A stretch of DNA of 64,000 nt from Selaginella moellendorffii (Eukaryota; Streptophyta; Lycopodiopsida; Selaginellales; Selaginellaceae): contig NW_003314350.1 of NCBI RefSeq assembly GCF_000143415.4, positions 62,001 to 126,000 on the forward strand. Direction: 5' to 3'. Numbering within the stretch: the stretch's first letter is position 1; each line of letters begins with the position of its first letter. Position numbers and translations under genes: made by a program. Of this stretch, positions 31,329-45,689 are shown piece after piece. A model generated the notes under the pieces. That model searched no databases. It saw only the letters and a program-made list of their open reading frames with translations, and was not told the DNA's origin.

Positions 31329-32307
31329 TTATAACAGAGGAGCGAAAAGAGGACGTGGGCGACGGCCCTTTCCCGCGCGAAGGCATTCCAGCTGAGGAAC
31401 GTGCGAGTGATCCACGAACAGATTCACCTGTAAAACACAGTTTCGATTCGCTGTGATCGATCTCGAGTGTTTGTTTTCATTCGGTACCTGTCGACCGTAG
31501 TTTGTGATGAACCACTCGAACACCTTGGGCTCCCTGGCTTGAAAGATGAGTCTGTCCAATCCCACTCGCTCGATCAGCTTGGCGATTACGTCAGTGGTGA
31601 GGATGTCTAGATCGGACTCGAGCCGTATAACATCCGCACCAGCTCCAATGAAGTTCTCGGCGGTTTCGATGATAGTTTTGGCATCTGGAAGAGCAAACTT
31701 TGGATCAATCGATCAGAAAGCTAGTCTTCAGAACTTTACCTTCTTCGAAGAGGAAAAGTCCAGGCTTGGCTTTGAGACCCTCGTTCTTGATCATGCGAGT
31801 CAGGTAGAGAAAGTCGTCCTTGGCGATCTTGTCACACAGAACATCAAATTCGATCATATCGAAGCCAAGGTCTTTGCAGTCCTGGAAGAAAAATCGATAA
31901 GAACACAAGAAAGGCATTAGAAACGATCGACAAGAGAAAGAACTTCTCATTCATTCTCATCGCACCTGGACGTACTGCTTGAAAGATTTCCGGCCGCCCC
32001 CAAGAACATCTTCGCCCCATCCACCGGAGCTCACATAAATCCCGTGCCGATGAGCCAGCTCGATCATATCCCTGAGCAGCGACCGCGACATCAAATTGGA
32101 GAACTGGAGCCCATCGATCGAGCTCCCGCTGGACTCCAAAATTTGCTACACCACACAGAAACTCAAACTCTCGCATTCCCTCCCTGGAATCCATACCTCG
32201 AGGTAGCGCGATCCAAAGAAAGAATGGTAGGGGCTGCGAATCTCCGTCCGCCCGGTGATCCGCGGCTTCTCCGCGCGATCCATGAAGAACACATCGCCCC
32301 CAAACAT
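31329..32307 (-). CDS. HSA32-like: HSA32-like protein (phosphosulfolactate synthase/ComA fold)
   Basis: Exons 32307-32197, 32145-31966, 31881-31740, 31684-31488 and 31427-31329 encode 242 residues. Family signatures are RSPYHSFFGSRYLE at the start, SSIDGLQFSNLMSRSLLRDMI, HRHGIYVSSGGWGED, CKDLGFDMIEFDVLCDKI, GLKAKPGLF, GADVIRLESD and VNLFVDHS at the end. This is the TIM-barrel ComA family; plant HSA32 prolongs acquired heat tolerance by protecting HSP101, with no proven enzyme activity. The protein is somewhat shorter than Arabidopsis HSA32. The frame is open further upstream, but ATG 32307 matches where the fold begins. Its start lies 113 bp after the stop of the DDM1-like gene on the same strand. 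Confidence 0.85.
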
Positions 32308-32419
32308 CGCTCCTCTAACTCTAGGGCTTTCCAGAAGCTTAGATTCCTTGGCATATTTTGTACTAACGTCTATATACCTTTTTCTTCCATAGCTATACAA
32401 AAAAAAATGGATGGGACGA

Positions 32420-35441
<3,022 letters not shown>

Positions 35442-35490
35442 AGAGAGAGAAAGAATCCCTCGCCGCTGTCAAAGCGGGAAGAGGGTTTTA

Positions 35491-35523
35491 CGCCCAGCCC
35501 CAGATTCGAACCCCCGACTACCA
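35491..35523 (-). other. tRNA T-arm-like (B-box) fragment
   Basis: Reading minus, GGTAGTCGGGGGTTCGAATC then TGGGGC resembles the T-arm and 3' acceptor of a tRNA (GGTTCGAATC is a good B-box). No 5' half is present. It lies about 50-80 bp upstream of the DDM1-like start codon. Confidence 0.35.
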
Positions 35524-35605
35524 AACAAAGTTATTTGCATTAAAATAAAGTAGGATTATTGAAAGGTCAAATGACCGTTAGAACTAGGGTTCTTGTAGAG
35601 AGCCT

Positions 35606-37033
35606 CTAGGATCGCTTGACGAGCTTGCAGAGATGGACGTCGAGCTTGGTGGCGCTCACGCTGGACTCCTGCGTCACCTCCCACGAATCGTAGCGCAGGA
35701 ACATCTCCGCGATGAACTGGACCGCGATGAGCTCCGCCTGGTTCTTCCCCGGGCACTGCTTGTTGGTGGGCGTCGGCGAGTCCGTCTCGCGCCCATTCGA
35801 CCACACGATGTGTGGCAGCAGCGCCGCGCCCTCGCTGCCCATGAATCGATCCGGCACGAAGCTGTGAGGATCCTTGAACACCACCGGATCTCTCATCACG
35901 AAGTACTGGTGCGTGCCAAGCAGCTCGCCCTTCTTGATCTTGTATCGCGCGTCGTGCGATTCCACCTCCAGATCCTGCCGCGCGCGCCCAAACGCCACGA
36001 AGATTGATGGCATGAGCCGGAACACCTCGAGCACAGTGGCCTTGACGAGCTTGAGATCCCCCAGCGCCTGGATCGAGGCCGCGTCCTTGCGCTTCTTGAT
36101 CCTCCCGCGGATCTCCTGCTTGAGCCTGGCCTGGAACTCCGCCCCGGCTCGCGCGATGAAGAAAAGGATCGGCGGGAACATCTTGAGCAGCCCAAGTCGA
36201 GTGTTGATCCCGAAAGAGAAGACGAGGTTGTGGAGCGCCTCCTCGCGATCCAGCCCGTACTTGGTCACGGCCAGATCCAAGAGCCCGGACCCGGCGGAGC
36301 GGAAGAACTCGACGATCTGTTCGTACTTCTTCTTGATCGGGAAGAACGGGAGCTGGAAGCTGTGCATGAGTAGCTCCTCGGTGATGTGAGGGAGACTGGT
36401 GTAGGCGATCCCCGCGAACTGGACGCCCGTCCAGGCCATGTACACCGAGTGTGGATCATCGCCCATGGTCGCCATGGGGTCCTGGTGAGTGATCGTCTTG
36501 TACAGGAACTGGATCACCATGTTTCCAGCAGTGCTCAGCGACTCCACCGAGCCATCCTTGGCGATCTTCGCCTCCCACTCCTGGGCAGTGCGATCGAAGG
36601 CGCTGCTCAGCTCCGGCCCGAATCGCTGCGCGCTCTCGTGGAGGATCTCGAACATGAGCGACTTGTACGTGGTGTGCTTCTCCTCGGCGGTGTCCAGGTA
36701 CGGAAGCGTACGGTAGCCGCCGGTGAAGGCCAGGTCGGGCATGTAGGAGCCAATCAGCGTGTCGCGCTTGTCCACCTTGGCGTTGTCGAGGAGGACGGAG
36801 TAACTGACCTGGTCGAGGAGGACGATGCCATGACCCTCGGGGAAGCCCGGCGGGCCCGGCGGGAAGTTGACACGGAAGACTGTGCTCTGGTTCTTCGCCA
36901 TCCGGGATTTGTAGAACTCTACCTCGCCCTGGAACCAGTAGAAGTCAAGGCGATCCTTGAGAGCTCCCACGACTGGGACGCCATAGCTGCCCGGGACGTC
37001 CTTGAGGGGCTTCTCTTTTCCACTGGCAGGCAT
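35606..37033 (-). CDS. CYP74: CYP74-family cytochrome P450 (fatty acid hydroperoxide-metabolising)
   Basis: A single-exon frame of 475 residues, as is usual for CYP74. It begins MPASGKEKPLKDVPGSYGVP; the PGSYGVPVVGALKDRLDFYW segment and FRVNFPPGPPGFP are CYP74 hallmarks. The heme ligand is C427 in NKQCPGK, the family's short P450 signature. The I-helix reads FSFGINTRLG with N277 where allene oxide synthases and lyases have N followed by small/aromatic residues and GG. These enzymes need no O2 or reductase and turn lipoxygenase hydroperoxides into allene oxide, aldehydes, divinyl ethers or epoxyalcohols; which one is not decidable. No transit peptide is obvious from this start, but the frame is open to 37204. 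Confidence 0.9.
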   Translation of the reverse strand: MPASGKEKPLKDVPGSYGVPVVGALKDRLDFYWFQGEVEFYKSRMAKNQSTVFRVNFPPGPPGFPEGHGIVLLDQVSYSVLLDNAKVDKRDTLIGSYMPDLAFTGGYRTLPYLDTAEEKHTTYKSLMFEILHESAQRFGPELSSAFDRTAQEWEAKIAKDGSVESLSTAGNMVIQFLYKTITHQDPMATMGDDPHSVYMAWTGVQFAGIAYTSLPHITEELLMHSFQLPFFPIKKKYEQIVEFFRSAGSGLLDLAVTKYGLDREEALHNLVFSFGINTRLGLLKMFPPILFFIARAGAEFQARLKQEIRGRIKKRKDAASIQALGDLKLVKATVLEVFRLMPSIFVAFGRARQDLEVESHDARYKIKKGELLGTHQYFVMRDPVVFKDPHSFVPDRFMGSEGAALLPHIVWSNGRETDSPTPTNKQCPGKNQAELIAVQFIAEMFLRYDSWEVTQESSVSATKLDVHLCKLVKRS

Positions 37034-37399
37034 CCTCTTGCGCAAAGCTTCGACCTGGAGAGATTGCAATGTATAAGCCCAAGGGGAGATCTGGGATCTC
37101 GGATTTATACACGGACCTTGGGCGCGTGCTTCTCGTGGTCCTGGGCGCCCAGAGTCCACCAGACAGACCACGATGAGCCGCCACGTAAGGCTAATCGAAA
37201 ACAAAGTCCAAGAATTGTAAGAAAAAAGCTAAAAGCAAAGATACCTGAAGATTTCTGATAAGAAACAATCTCTCGCGAGATGTGGGCAACCACAAATGCC
37301 ACAGTTGTTTGATTGATCATGGGCAAGAAAACTATGGCAGGAGTCAGTGTCCTACAACCGTACAAGAGCGCCGTACCTTTCAAGGCGGCGGTCAATCAG
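37034..37399. other. CYP74 upstream region and 3' flank of the SMR gene
   Basis: The CYP74 frame extends open to 37204 without an in-frame ATG of good context. No other gene seen. Confidence 0.4.
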
Positions 37400-37855
37400 T
37401 CAGGCCTGGAGGAGCTTGGAGGAATCGCGATGGGGGAAGAAAGCATCGAAATCGTGGATGATGAAGTAGTCGATGCGGCGCGGCGCGGCCCTGGCCACCG
37501 TTGCCCTGCGCTTGCGAGGAGCCGGCGGGCACTGGAGCATCTGGATCCTGGACGCCTTGAATTTGGGAGTGTGGCAGCCTTGATCGTCATCGACGGCCAT
37601 CGCCGTGTCCTCCCCGCATTCCCGACCGCCGCTGCGCTGCTCGCAATCATCCATGCTCCCATTGTTGCCCGCCGCGGCGTCTGGGCGATCGTCGAATCCT
37701 CCTGCTTCCTCCGTCTTGCGCCGCGATTCTTGATGATGGAGGTCGCCGAGCTGGAGCTGCCGGGGACGAGCTGGATGGCAACGCAGGGGAGAAGGCGACG
37801 ACGAGTGATGGAATCGCTCCAGAACACTGGAATCCGGAGCCGTGATCGCGGCCAT
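37400..37855 (-). CDS. SMR-like: SIAMESE-related cyclin-dependent kinase inhibitor (SMR)
   Basis: A single exon of 151 residues, ATG 37855 to TGA 37400-37402. The first 90 residues are low-complexity and acidic. Then come the SMR landmarks: CHTP (94-97), CPPAPRKRR (109-117) and a C-terminal cyclin/CDK-binding segment RRIDYFIIHDFDAFF (126-140). Plant SMR proteins bind CDKA/B-cyclin complexes, block mitosis and promote endoreduplication, differentiation or stress arrest. They are usually intronless and 80-150 residues, as here. A TTG three codons upstream is not used as start because ATG 37855 is available. Confidence 0.75.
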   Translation of the reverse strand: MAAITAPDSSVLERFHHSSSPSPLRCHPARPRQLQLGDLHHQESRRKTEEAGGFDDRPDAAAGNNGSMDDCEQRSGGRECGEDTAMAVDDDQGCHTPKFKASRIQMLQCPPAPRKRRATVARAAPRRIDYFIIHDFDAFFPHRDSSKLLQA

Positions 37856-38699
37856 TGCTATCAATCCCTAGCAGCACCGCAGCTCTCCATACCGCCCGAA
37901 ATATCCCCTACACCATAGCCAAGAACAGATTCTGCGCAGATCGGGCACGAAATTCCAGCAAGATCGATCGAATCGCTGGCGAGGCGCGAGCGATCGAAAA
38001 GAATAGAGGTGCCGGCGCTCCCTCTCTTCCCTACGCTCCTCCTCCTCCTCGGCGCCTATTTATTTGTAGCGAGAGAAAAAGAGCGGGATTTCGAATCAAG
38101 GGCCTAGATTTGCCAGAGGAAACGCCCGGCGGGGATGGGATTCGAACCCGCGCGTGTCCGGCGGTTATATTCTCTCCGTTTCGAGTGTGCACGCTTGCTA
38201 GTGGTGGGAATTATCCACAAGCCAATCCCAGAGGGGCGGCATTTAAAGCATTGGGATGATTAGTTTCACTAGGGCAAAGAGATTGGAGTCAAGGTTGATC
38301 GATCAAACGAGTTTTCTTGATTAGGTTTGTGTTGTTGTCACGCAAGACCACACACACATTACATTGTTCTGGCTTAAATAGCGAGTGACACAAACTCCTC
38401 CTTGAGAATGAGACTTAAGCTCTGGACAGAAAACTCCACTCGTCTCACTTAAATGTTGGTGTGACCACGAAAGACAAAGAGCCTTGAATGGAGCAGTGGA
38501 ATTGGAGCATTGGATTCCCTTTCCTTGTGTTGTGTTGGAAGCATCAAGCGTTTGACTTGGGTTTGTTGATGGATTGATTGATGGTCATAGTAACAACGTG
38601 TGGGTTTTCGTTTGGATGGATCTTAGCTTAAGCTTCTTTGAAGAAATACTTGGCTTGTGTGCGTTATGATCGATCATCTTAACTTTGGCAGCGGCAAAG
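37856..38699. other. SMR promoter and RCE1 3' flank, with tRNA-like fragment
   Basis: Contains a T-arm-like element on the minus strand at about 38124-38150 (GCGCGGGTTCGAATCCCATCCCCGCC) without a 5' tRNA half, 270 bp upstream of the SMR start. The 38260-38690 part is a low-complexity GT-rich stretch downstream of RCE1 with no ORF. A CACACACAC run lies at 38351-38357. Confidence 0.4.
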
Positions 38700-40019
38700 T
38701 TATGGTTTTGATGATGATGAAGCCCCGCAGAAGCCCTGCCAGCATTTACAATCGAGAACATCGTTGTTGTACAAGGCGGGGCTCGAGAGAGGGGCCGCGA
38801 GAGCCATGAAAGCAACGAGGCCGACGATGTGTACCACGGCCAGGACTAGTTGGTTTTTGAGGAACACCATGAAAACCAAGTTGAGAGTTAGTGGGTGAGT
38901 CGAGCGATGGAGCAATTGCGAATCAAACCTCGGTTTTGGCAGGCACGGACGAGATCCGGGAAGCCCATGATGTTGCAAAAAATGTGAGGAACTACGGCAG
39001 CAATGAGATGGCCTGCGATCGATCACCACAACAAGGGCATTGTGTTGGATCATGATGGACGACGCTGGGAATAACTTTAAAGCTCGAACCTGTTCGAACG
39101 TAGAGGAATGCGGCGTAGCAGCCAAACACGATTGTGTACCCAAGTTGAGCAACTGGAAAGTATAAAAGAGTAGCTTGTAGGATTAGAAACGAGCAGGAGG
39201 GGAAGGAAAACTTGCCTACGACAAAGGCGGCTCTTTTGGGGGTGTATCTTTCGTGATGAACGAGTTCCCAGAATCTATGGACGTGTGCTGCAACGATTCG
39301 AGATTAATCAGATGAAAGCAATAGTCCAAAGGAATGCTTAAGAGAGATTACTCCAAGTTCTATAAAACCAAAGGACAGAGGTTACCTGGATTCACCTAAG
39401 CTGAAAAATGTTGGAGAGATGAGTATGGCAGCTGTAGGCGAGTACCCTCCGCATAAAAGAAGAGGAATCATGCAGGCTCTGAAAACAATCTCCTCCGACA
39501 GCGGTGCCTGAAACAAAGAAAAATCTCAAAGAAAAATCTAGCAAAAAGAAGAACAATTTTACCACAACGTAGTTCCGCCAGGCAACCACGTCCTGCCCGA
39601 GAAAAATCAAGCTTGCCATGAAACCGTGATCATTAGCGGCGCCTTGTTCTCCATCGATAAGTTCCAAAAGCTCCACGAACAAAGGACCGAGATACAGCAA
39701 GGCAGTGAGCAGCAAAGGATATAGCGTGGCTTGCATCTAACAAAGAAGAAAGAAAATGTGAAGCATTGTAGGCCTAAAAGAAAACTAGACTTACCAAGTA
39801 ATCCGATCGAATTCCCATCAAATTGAGCTTGCTGGACGATCCCACCGGAAGAATGATGAAACACACAAGCGGTGACAGCACTGAGGCGAGAGTAGCACAG
39901 ACGAATCGCTGAAGGAGAAGCTGGCGCTGCGTCTTTGCCCGGATCTTGAGTAGAATGGGCGGCGCGTAGAGCACTCCCACGTACATTGCCGCCAGAGCGC
40001 CACACAAGAACAGCGCCAT
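38700..40019 (-). CDS. RCE1: CAAX prenyl protease 2 (RCE1/FACE2)
   Basis: Exons 40019-39795, 39736-39563, 39507-39396, 39287-39216, 39152-39090, 39012-38929 and 38845-38700 encode 291 residues. Catalytic residues of the ABI/CAAX intramembrane protease family are present: E138-E139 in APLSEEIVFRACMIP, H172 in AHVHRFW, and H225 and N229 in VPHIFCNIMG. The GYTIVFGCYAAFLYVRTGHLIA stretch is typical of RCE1. It removes the AAX tripeptide from farnesylated or geranylgeranylated proteins at the ER membrane. Multiple hydrophobic spans fit. Intron 4 (39215-39153) has a GC donor (GGCAAGTT). The first ATG starts with a membrane anchor. This is the last intact gene before the transposon-rich part. Confidence 0.9.
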
Positions 40020-42440
40020 GGCTTCCTCTCCTAAACCCTAAGCCTAGCTCTAAATGGTATAATGACATGAAAATTACCATTTTGTCGATATAAACCACTG
40101 TGTGGAGCGACGCAGCTCGCAACCACGCTCGCAGGAAAGATACGTCTTAAACGCGAGTCCAAATCCAAAACCAAAAGAAAATATACAGCCTTGTTTGTTC
40201 TTTGCAAAACGAATCCATTCTTTTGTCTGCATTTCCATCGAGTGTAGACTAATAGAACAAAAAAAGCAGTCCGGGAAGTAGGAAAAAGAAAGAACAATCA
40301 CAGCAGCACAGTGCATTGTTGTGTGGAAAGCCGTCCATTCCTCAATTTCTATGATTTCATTACTGCCTGCTACCTTGGGTTTAGGGTTTATTGTTGCTAG
40401 ATTCAAAATATTTTTTTTCGCTCATGCATCCTGAAAATGTCGTGGTTGGTAGTATAGATGCTATGCTGCTCTGTTCTTTTGGCTTAGTCTCCTTAGGAGG
40501 GGCAACCTGGAACACAATAGGCTGCAACGTATTGCACCTGATCATGAGCTCTTTCCGCCTGTTCGGAATGCGCTCACCTGAATTAAAGATCTTAATTGGA
40601 TTTGAAGGGCTAGTTAGGGTTAATGGGAGAGAAGAAGAAGAAACAGCAGCTGGAATTGGTGCGTGTGGAGAACAGAGAGAGCATGCTCACATTGGCGCAG
40701 TTGGAGGACAAGTTTAAGCTGTCATGTAACAAGGTCTTTTGGCAGATTCCTGAGACACATGACTCCTAATTTGTGGTGAGTTGAATGAGATTGACGAGGG
40801 CAACAAAGGAACAAAAGGATGATTGCTTGTATGGTGGGACATTCATAAAACAAGCAACCAAGAACAATTGAACGAAATTCAATATGGAAATGTCAGATGC
40901 AATAATCTGCCCTCGCTTAAAAGGAGACAGAAAGAAGTGATTGATTGCGAATGCTATGACAATCTACACCAACGATGATGAAAAAGAATTAAACAGGAAC
41001 TTTACTATTGAACTTTTACCTCCTAGGGTGGGGCAAACAGTCCAAGTCAAGATTGATCCATGTGGCAGCAGCAGAAGGGTACCATGTGGTGGTTGGCTGT
41101 TGCTTGTTTGTTAACTTCCTATCTTAGGTACGCCCAACTCCAATCCAGCCTAACGAGGGCTTTTCTCCATTGGCCTATATGGGTTTGCCTCACAAATGCT
41201 AATTCCTGGTCATATAAGCATTTCTTTCTCTCTCTAAGTGATGTTTGACACCTCTCTACGCTTGAGATCACCCTGTTTATATGGCTTACCAGAAGTCCTC
41301 ACAAATTCATGTAGTCATGACCAAAAAAATGCTAGACATTCCTTTCTCTCTCTCAGACTGGTGGGATAACTTAAACAAGCTTGGGAATGCCATGTTTCCA
41401 TGAAGCCACACTAAGATTCCTCTATGGGATGATGATTGAGTTTCTCCAAGGGCATTTTGGTATAGTTGAGTTTGCCAGTTAGGGATGGATTGACACTAGG
41501 AAAGTGAGTTTGCCCTGGTTATTTTCTGGATTATTTCTACATACTTGCATTATTGAGTTTGTAGTATGTTTTTGAGATTAGGCCCCAACAACTATGAGCA
41601 TTGGCTCTTAAATCTTGTAGAGAGAGTTTCCTTCCAGAGAAAAGTTATAAATCTTTATGTAGCTTGTGATCAATTGTGGTAACAGAGTGTTTCCAAGCTT
41701 ATTTGAATTTATGCAAGTCTGCTTTGGAGTTCTTCCACAACTCAGTCTTCAAACTCTTGCCTTTTATACTATTAGACTCAAGATCCTTCCACACTACTTT
41801 ATGATGCTCTTGCCTAAGATTCTTATGTCTAGATCTTCTAATGTTCTACCATCTTCTAGCCCTATTTTGTGAATCATGTTGTGGTTTTGCTAAGCCATAG
41901 CTCCTTTAACTCTTCTTCAAGTTCAAAAGTTTTCCAACTACCTCTGGTTGCATGAATTTCAAACTTCAAGCCCCTGAAACCACCCAATTTCAGAGCCATA
42001 CAAGATTATTAAGTTTTGGAAGATTAGGTCTACAATATAAAAACTATTTCATAATGGCAGATGTCAATGTGCATGTGTGTAATCCTTTTTCATTAAATGC
42101 CAAAACTTGGTGGCACTAAGTGTGTGCTAAAATAGGGCAGATTAGAAGTTGAACAAAGATGCAATCTCTTATTCAAAAGAAATACTTGCCAAATGATTTT
42201 TGTTTGAGAATTCATGCAAAGTTGTGATAGTTAAGGCAATTAGGGGATTTTATGCACTATGTTAATACATTTGCTTAAAAGTGACAAGGATGCTTAAAGT
42301 TATATCCTAGAAGATTTAAATTCACTTTTTCGTAATGAGATTTTGAAGTTTAAGCAAAAGAAGTATTTGGAGTGTAAGAAGACTATATAGCAAGTTGCCT
42401 TTAGTTACTTGCTTATGAAATAGTATCAACAGTTATACAT
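40020..42440. other. RCE1 promoter, then AT-rich repeat-derived sequence without clear gene
   Basis: The first 380 bp are the RCE1 5' flank. Beyond about 40400 the sequence becomes AT-rich. A 48-codon plus-strand ORF at 40623-40769 (Lys-rich, coiled-coil-like, MGEKKKKQQLELV) is of gag-like character but unsupported. Bases 41740-41895 are a diverged copy of 56150-56305. No other domain recognised. Confidence 0.4.
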
Positions 42441-42443
42441 TGG

Positions 42444-42573
42444 TACTTCAGATAAGAATTAAAACTCTAGGAATAAACAAAGTAAAGGGTAAAAAGAAGG
42501 TTCTACTTCAGATAAGAATTAAAACTCTAGTAGGAATAAACAAAGTAAAGGGTAAAAAGAAGGTTCTACTTCA
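42444..42573. repeat. Tandem duplication, about 60-63 bp unit
   Basis: TACTTCAGATAAGAATTAAAACTC begins at 42444 and again at 42504, with a partial third at 42567. The second unit differs by a 3-base insertion (TAG). Confidence 0.85.
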
Positions 42574-43228
42574 GAGGCTCATAAGCAATGGTTAACAAGG
42601 TGGTGGTTGGTAACTATTGACAGCTTCTTTTAATCCTAGGCCCTCTATTCCTTTTTTTAGTGGGTACAAATAGTAGCAACTTGCAAAATCTGTTCCTAGT
42701 GAAATGGGTAATGTGGATCATTGCTACCATTATGGAGAGGTAGATTATAAATCCTTAAAATGTCCTAATAAACATAAGACAAAATTTTGTATCAATGTCA
42801 TAAGAGAAAATAGTGGTGGCAAAGTTAAGGGGGTTGATGAATTGGTTAATGCAAACTATAAGAAAGAGGAGGTAAGTTATTTTCCTCAAGTTTTTTTTAT
42901 AATTAAGCTCCCATGTTAATCATCACTTGGATTTGGTGTTTGCAAATAAAACTTACGAGATATAAGAACAAATTAGAGCTATGCATAACATAATATTTGA
43001 AGATTTAGATTGTTAGGATTTAAAGCTGAGTGACTGTCACCCATACATTTCTAGTTTGCAAAAGATAGACAAGTAGCTAAAAAATTTATGAGTGATGTTC
43101 TCATAAAGATATCAAAATAGAAAGAAAGAATGGATTTAGTATCAAATAATGTTTGGTATGGATTTCTTCAACAAGTACATTTGAGGGATATATAGTGTTG
43201 GACAAAGTTGTATTACATTGAGGTCAAA

Positions 43229-43530
43229 AGTGTAGCATATGTGATTAAGGGATGAGATTTAGATATACTGTCACTATGGACTTTTGGAACCTTCGGGGAT
43301 AAATGAAGATAAAATAACTACTAAATGCTCTCTTATTAAGCAATTACCTTTTTTCCAGTTAACTTAAGGGGAGAGAAATAAGATGTACTACATGTGGTAT
43401 TAGAACAAATGGCACATTCCCATTGATTAGTGGCTACTTAAAATATAATATACCCTTGAGCAAAGTATATTTTTACCCTTAAATTTGAAATAATATGTAG
43501 CAAGTATCTATACATATGTTCTTCCTCTTG
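43229..43530 (+). repeat. Direct repeat, copy 1 (copy 2 at about 48108-48405)
   Basis: Both copies run from GCATATGTGAT/ACATATGTGAT through TGAGATTTAGATATACTGTC to an ACTTAAAATATAA tract. Both contain TGGTATTAGA, which resembles the initiator-tRNA primer site, so these may be LTR-end plus leader sequence of two related insertions. They are clearly diverged, hence old. Confidence 0.6.
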
Positions 43531-43559
43531 TGGGACATCCACAGACAAAGGTATCCACC

Positions 43560-43880
43560 TTGGGACTATAATATGGGTGGATAATTAGTTATCCCAATTG
43601 GAATAGTTAATCTACACTATGAAAGAATTGGTAGATTTAGTGCGGAAATAAAGATGTTGGTTCAGTAGGGGTTGTTAGTTAATAGTTAATGAAAATATTC
43701 ACATATCCACGGATGAAAGTATCTATAATGGGATTATAGTATGGATGGATAACTAGTTGTTTCAACTAGAATAGCTAGTCTACACTATGGAAATGGAAGG
43801 TTGGTAGATTTAGTGTAGAAATGAAGATGATGGTTCAATAGGGGTTGTTAATTAATAGTTAATGAGAATATTGACATCTC
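43560..43880 (+). repeat. Tandem duplication, about 160 bp unit
   Basis: Two neighbouring units share TGGATAA.TAGTT..., GTCTACACTATGGAA, TGGTAGATTTAGTG and GGGGTTGTTA.TTAATAGTTAATGA. Units begin near 43570 and 43735. Diverged by several substitutions and short indels. Confidence 0.7.
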
Positions 43881-44741
43881 TGAAAGGGGGGTGATCATGG
43901 GATGAGAAACTGAGGGTGATGGTGATATCTTCCTAAAAGATTTACTACCAAGGTTATTTCTTAGTTGGGAGGTTAATCATTGGATTGAGATTGTTCTAGG
44001 TTTTTTTTGTTATTTGAACATCAAAGAGATGACTGAACTCAAGAAGCAACTTATGAAGATTATTGACAAAAGTATATCCAACCAAATAAATCATCTTATG
44101 AAGAACTGGTCCTTTTTTCTATGAAAAAGATGTATATTGATTATTGGGCTCTCAACAAGATAATAATTATCCTTTACCTCACATTAATGACTTGTTTGAC
44201 CAAAAGTGTTTTACATGACTTGATTTGCAATTTGGGTATTATCAGATCTGGGTGGTAGATCATGATGTGGAGAAGATAGTCTTTAAGATTTATTATAGAT
44301 CCTATGAGTTTCTTGTTATGCCATTCGGGACTATATAATGCCTTGGCTACATTCAATACAATGATGGATAGAATATTTAGAGATTATTTGGACACATTTA
44401 TTATTTTATATGTTGACGATGTTTTAGTCTTTAGTGAAACATTGGAGGATCATTTGAAATACTTAAAGTTAGTATTTTAGAAGTTTTATGAACATAAATT
44501 ATATGCTAAGGAGAGGAAATGTGATTTTGGTTAATTATATATGAACTTTCTTAGGCATATAATTAGTGGTGGTGTAGTTGAGGTGGATCCAAAAAATGTA
44601 TAAGTGGTGAAGTCTTAGGAAGTCTTTACTACTATATTAAATGTTTATTTCTTTTTCAGTTTGGTGGGATATTATTGCAAGTTTATTTGCAATTTTGCAA
44701 GTATAGTGAATCAAGGGTAGTATACCATTTTATTGATACTA

Positions 44742-45100
44742 ATTTATTGTAAGTGACTAAATTTTCTATTATACTTTAACCACACCTTCAACCACTTGAA
44801 AGAGTCTCACTCACAACCTTTATAAATTTTATTTCAGACTTGGGGACTTACTAGCCTCGTGAATGGCATTTATACCATTCAACCTTTGCACTTGGTCCAA
44901 ATGCTCTACGTATCCAATCCCATGATTGACAACCTAAAGATACTACCGACATATCAGCCTATTATACTAAAGCCATGTCCATTTACCCTTGTCTCATAGG
45001 TAGTCTAAGACCATCTATACCATAGTCCTATCTCTTAAACACTAAGCTATTTGTTTATGAGTAGTCATCCTGAAACCACTCTTTAGTATCCTTAGGATGC
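44742..45100. repeat. Direct repeat, copy 1 (copy 2 at about 46912-47270)
   Basis: The copies align from AGTGACTAAATTTTC / AGTAACTAAATTTTC through GAGTCTCA.TCACAACC and TTTGCACTTGGTCCAA to AAACCACTCTTTA. Homology seems to resume at 45485-45635 against 47285-47435. Possibly old LTR parts interrupted between the copies. Confidence 0.65.
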
Positions 45101-45689
45101 CCGGAGACATGGGGAATAACCTTCCCCAACATCCCTTTTTTCAGTCCCCACCAAATCCCTCTCCGTCCCTGGCTATATTCGCTAACATTGCTATTGGGTT
45201 AGGGCTTGAAGGCTCAATCATTACGTTCCATTGATATCTGGGATTTTCTTGCCACATAACTGCATCCTTGGTCACAAGAGGATTATTCCTCTTCCTTTCC
45301 ACAGTTTGGGACTTTATGATAACATTTTGAAACACTATAACCTTACATAAACCTTATAGGTACTCACCCCACTTTTCACCTTTGGGTGTCCTAGCCATAT
45401 AGTTAGAGCGAGGTTTTGATGAGCCACTCTAGGTATCCAAGTAAGTAGTGCCCCCCACACTTGGATTGAGAGTATCAACCATTCGATCTTCCAAGGGAGT
45501 TAGAGTTAACTCTTGAACACTTTACCAAGTTACCCCTTTTGTCCATCCATATTCACTCTAGCTTTGGACTCCTCAGTGGTTATATCATCACCCACCACAA
45601 GTATAGCCTTCCTTGGTCATACTATCATTTTTTAGCCAAACTAGCTCCCCCCCTTACTATATTTTTAGAGCTCACCAAACCCCCTAGGG

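Larger units (their letters stand above)
42700..44740 (+). mobile_element. Ruined Ty3/gypsy element: gag zinc knuckle and reverse transcriptase
   Basis: At 42715-42765 a degenerate zinc knuckle is readable (CYHYGEVDYKSLKCPN). From about 44100, in shifting frames, gypsy reverse-transcriptase pieces occur: DYWALNKI, YPLPHINDLFDQ, EFLVMPFG, then YVDDVLVFS near 44410-44435 and YAKERKCDFG. Many stops and frameshifts make it non-functional. Spacing between knuckle and RT suggests further internal damage or insertions. Confidence 0.75.

Noticed and set aside
36386-37258. 290-codon plus-strand ORF
   Set aside because: Antisense shadow of CYP74, caused by its GC-rich codons.
42444-42573. CRISPR-like array
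   Set aside because: Two and a half tandem copies with no spacers, in a plant nuclear repeat block.
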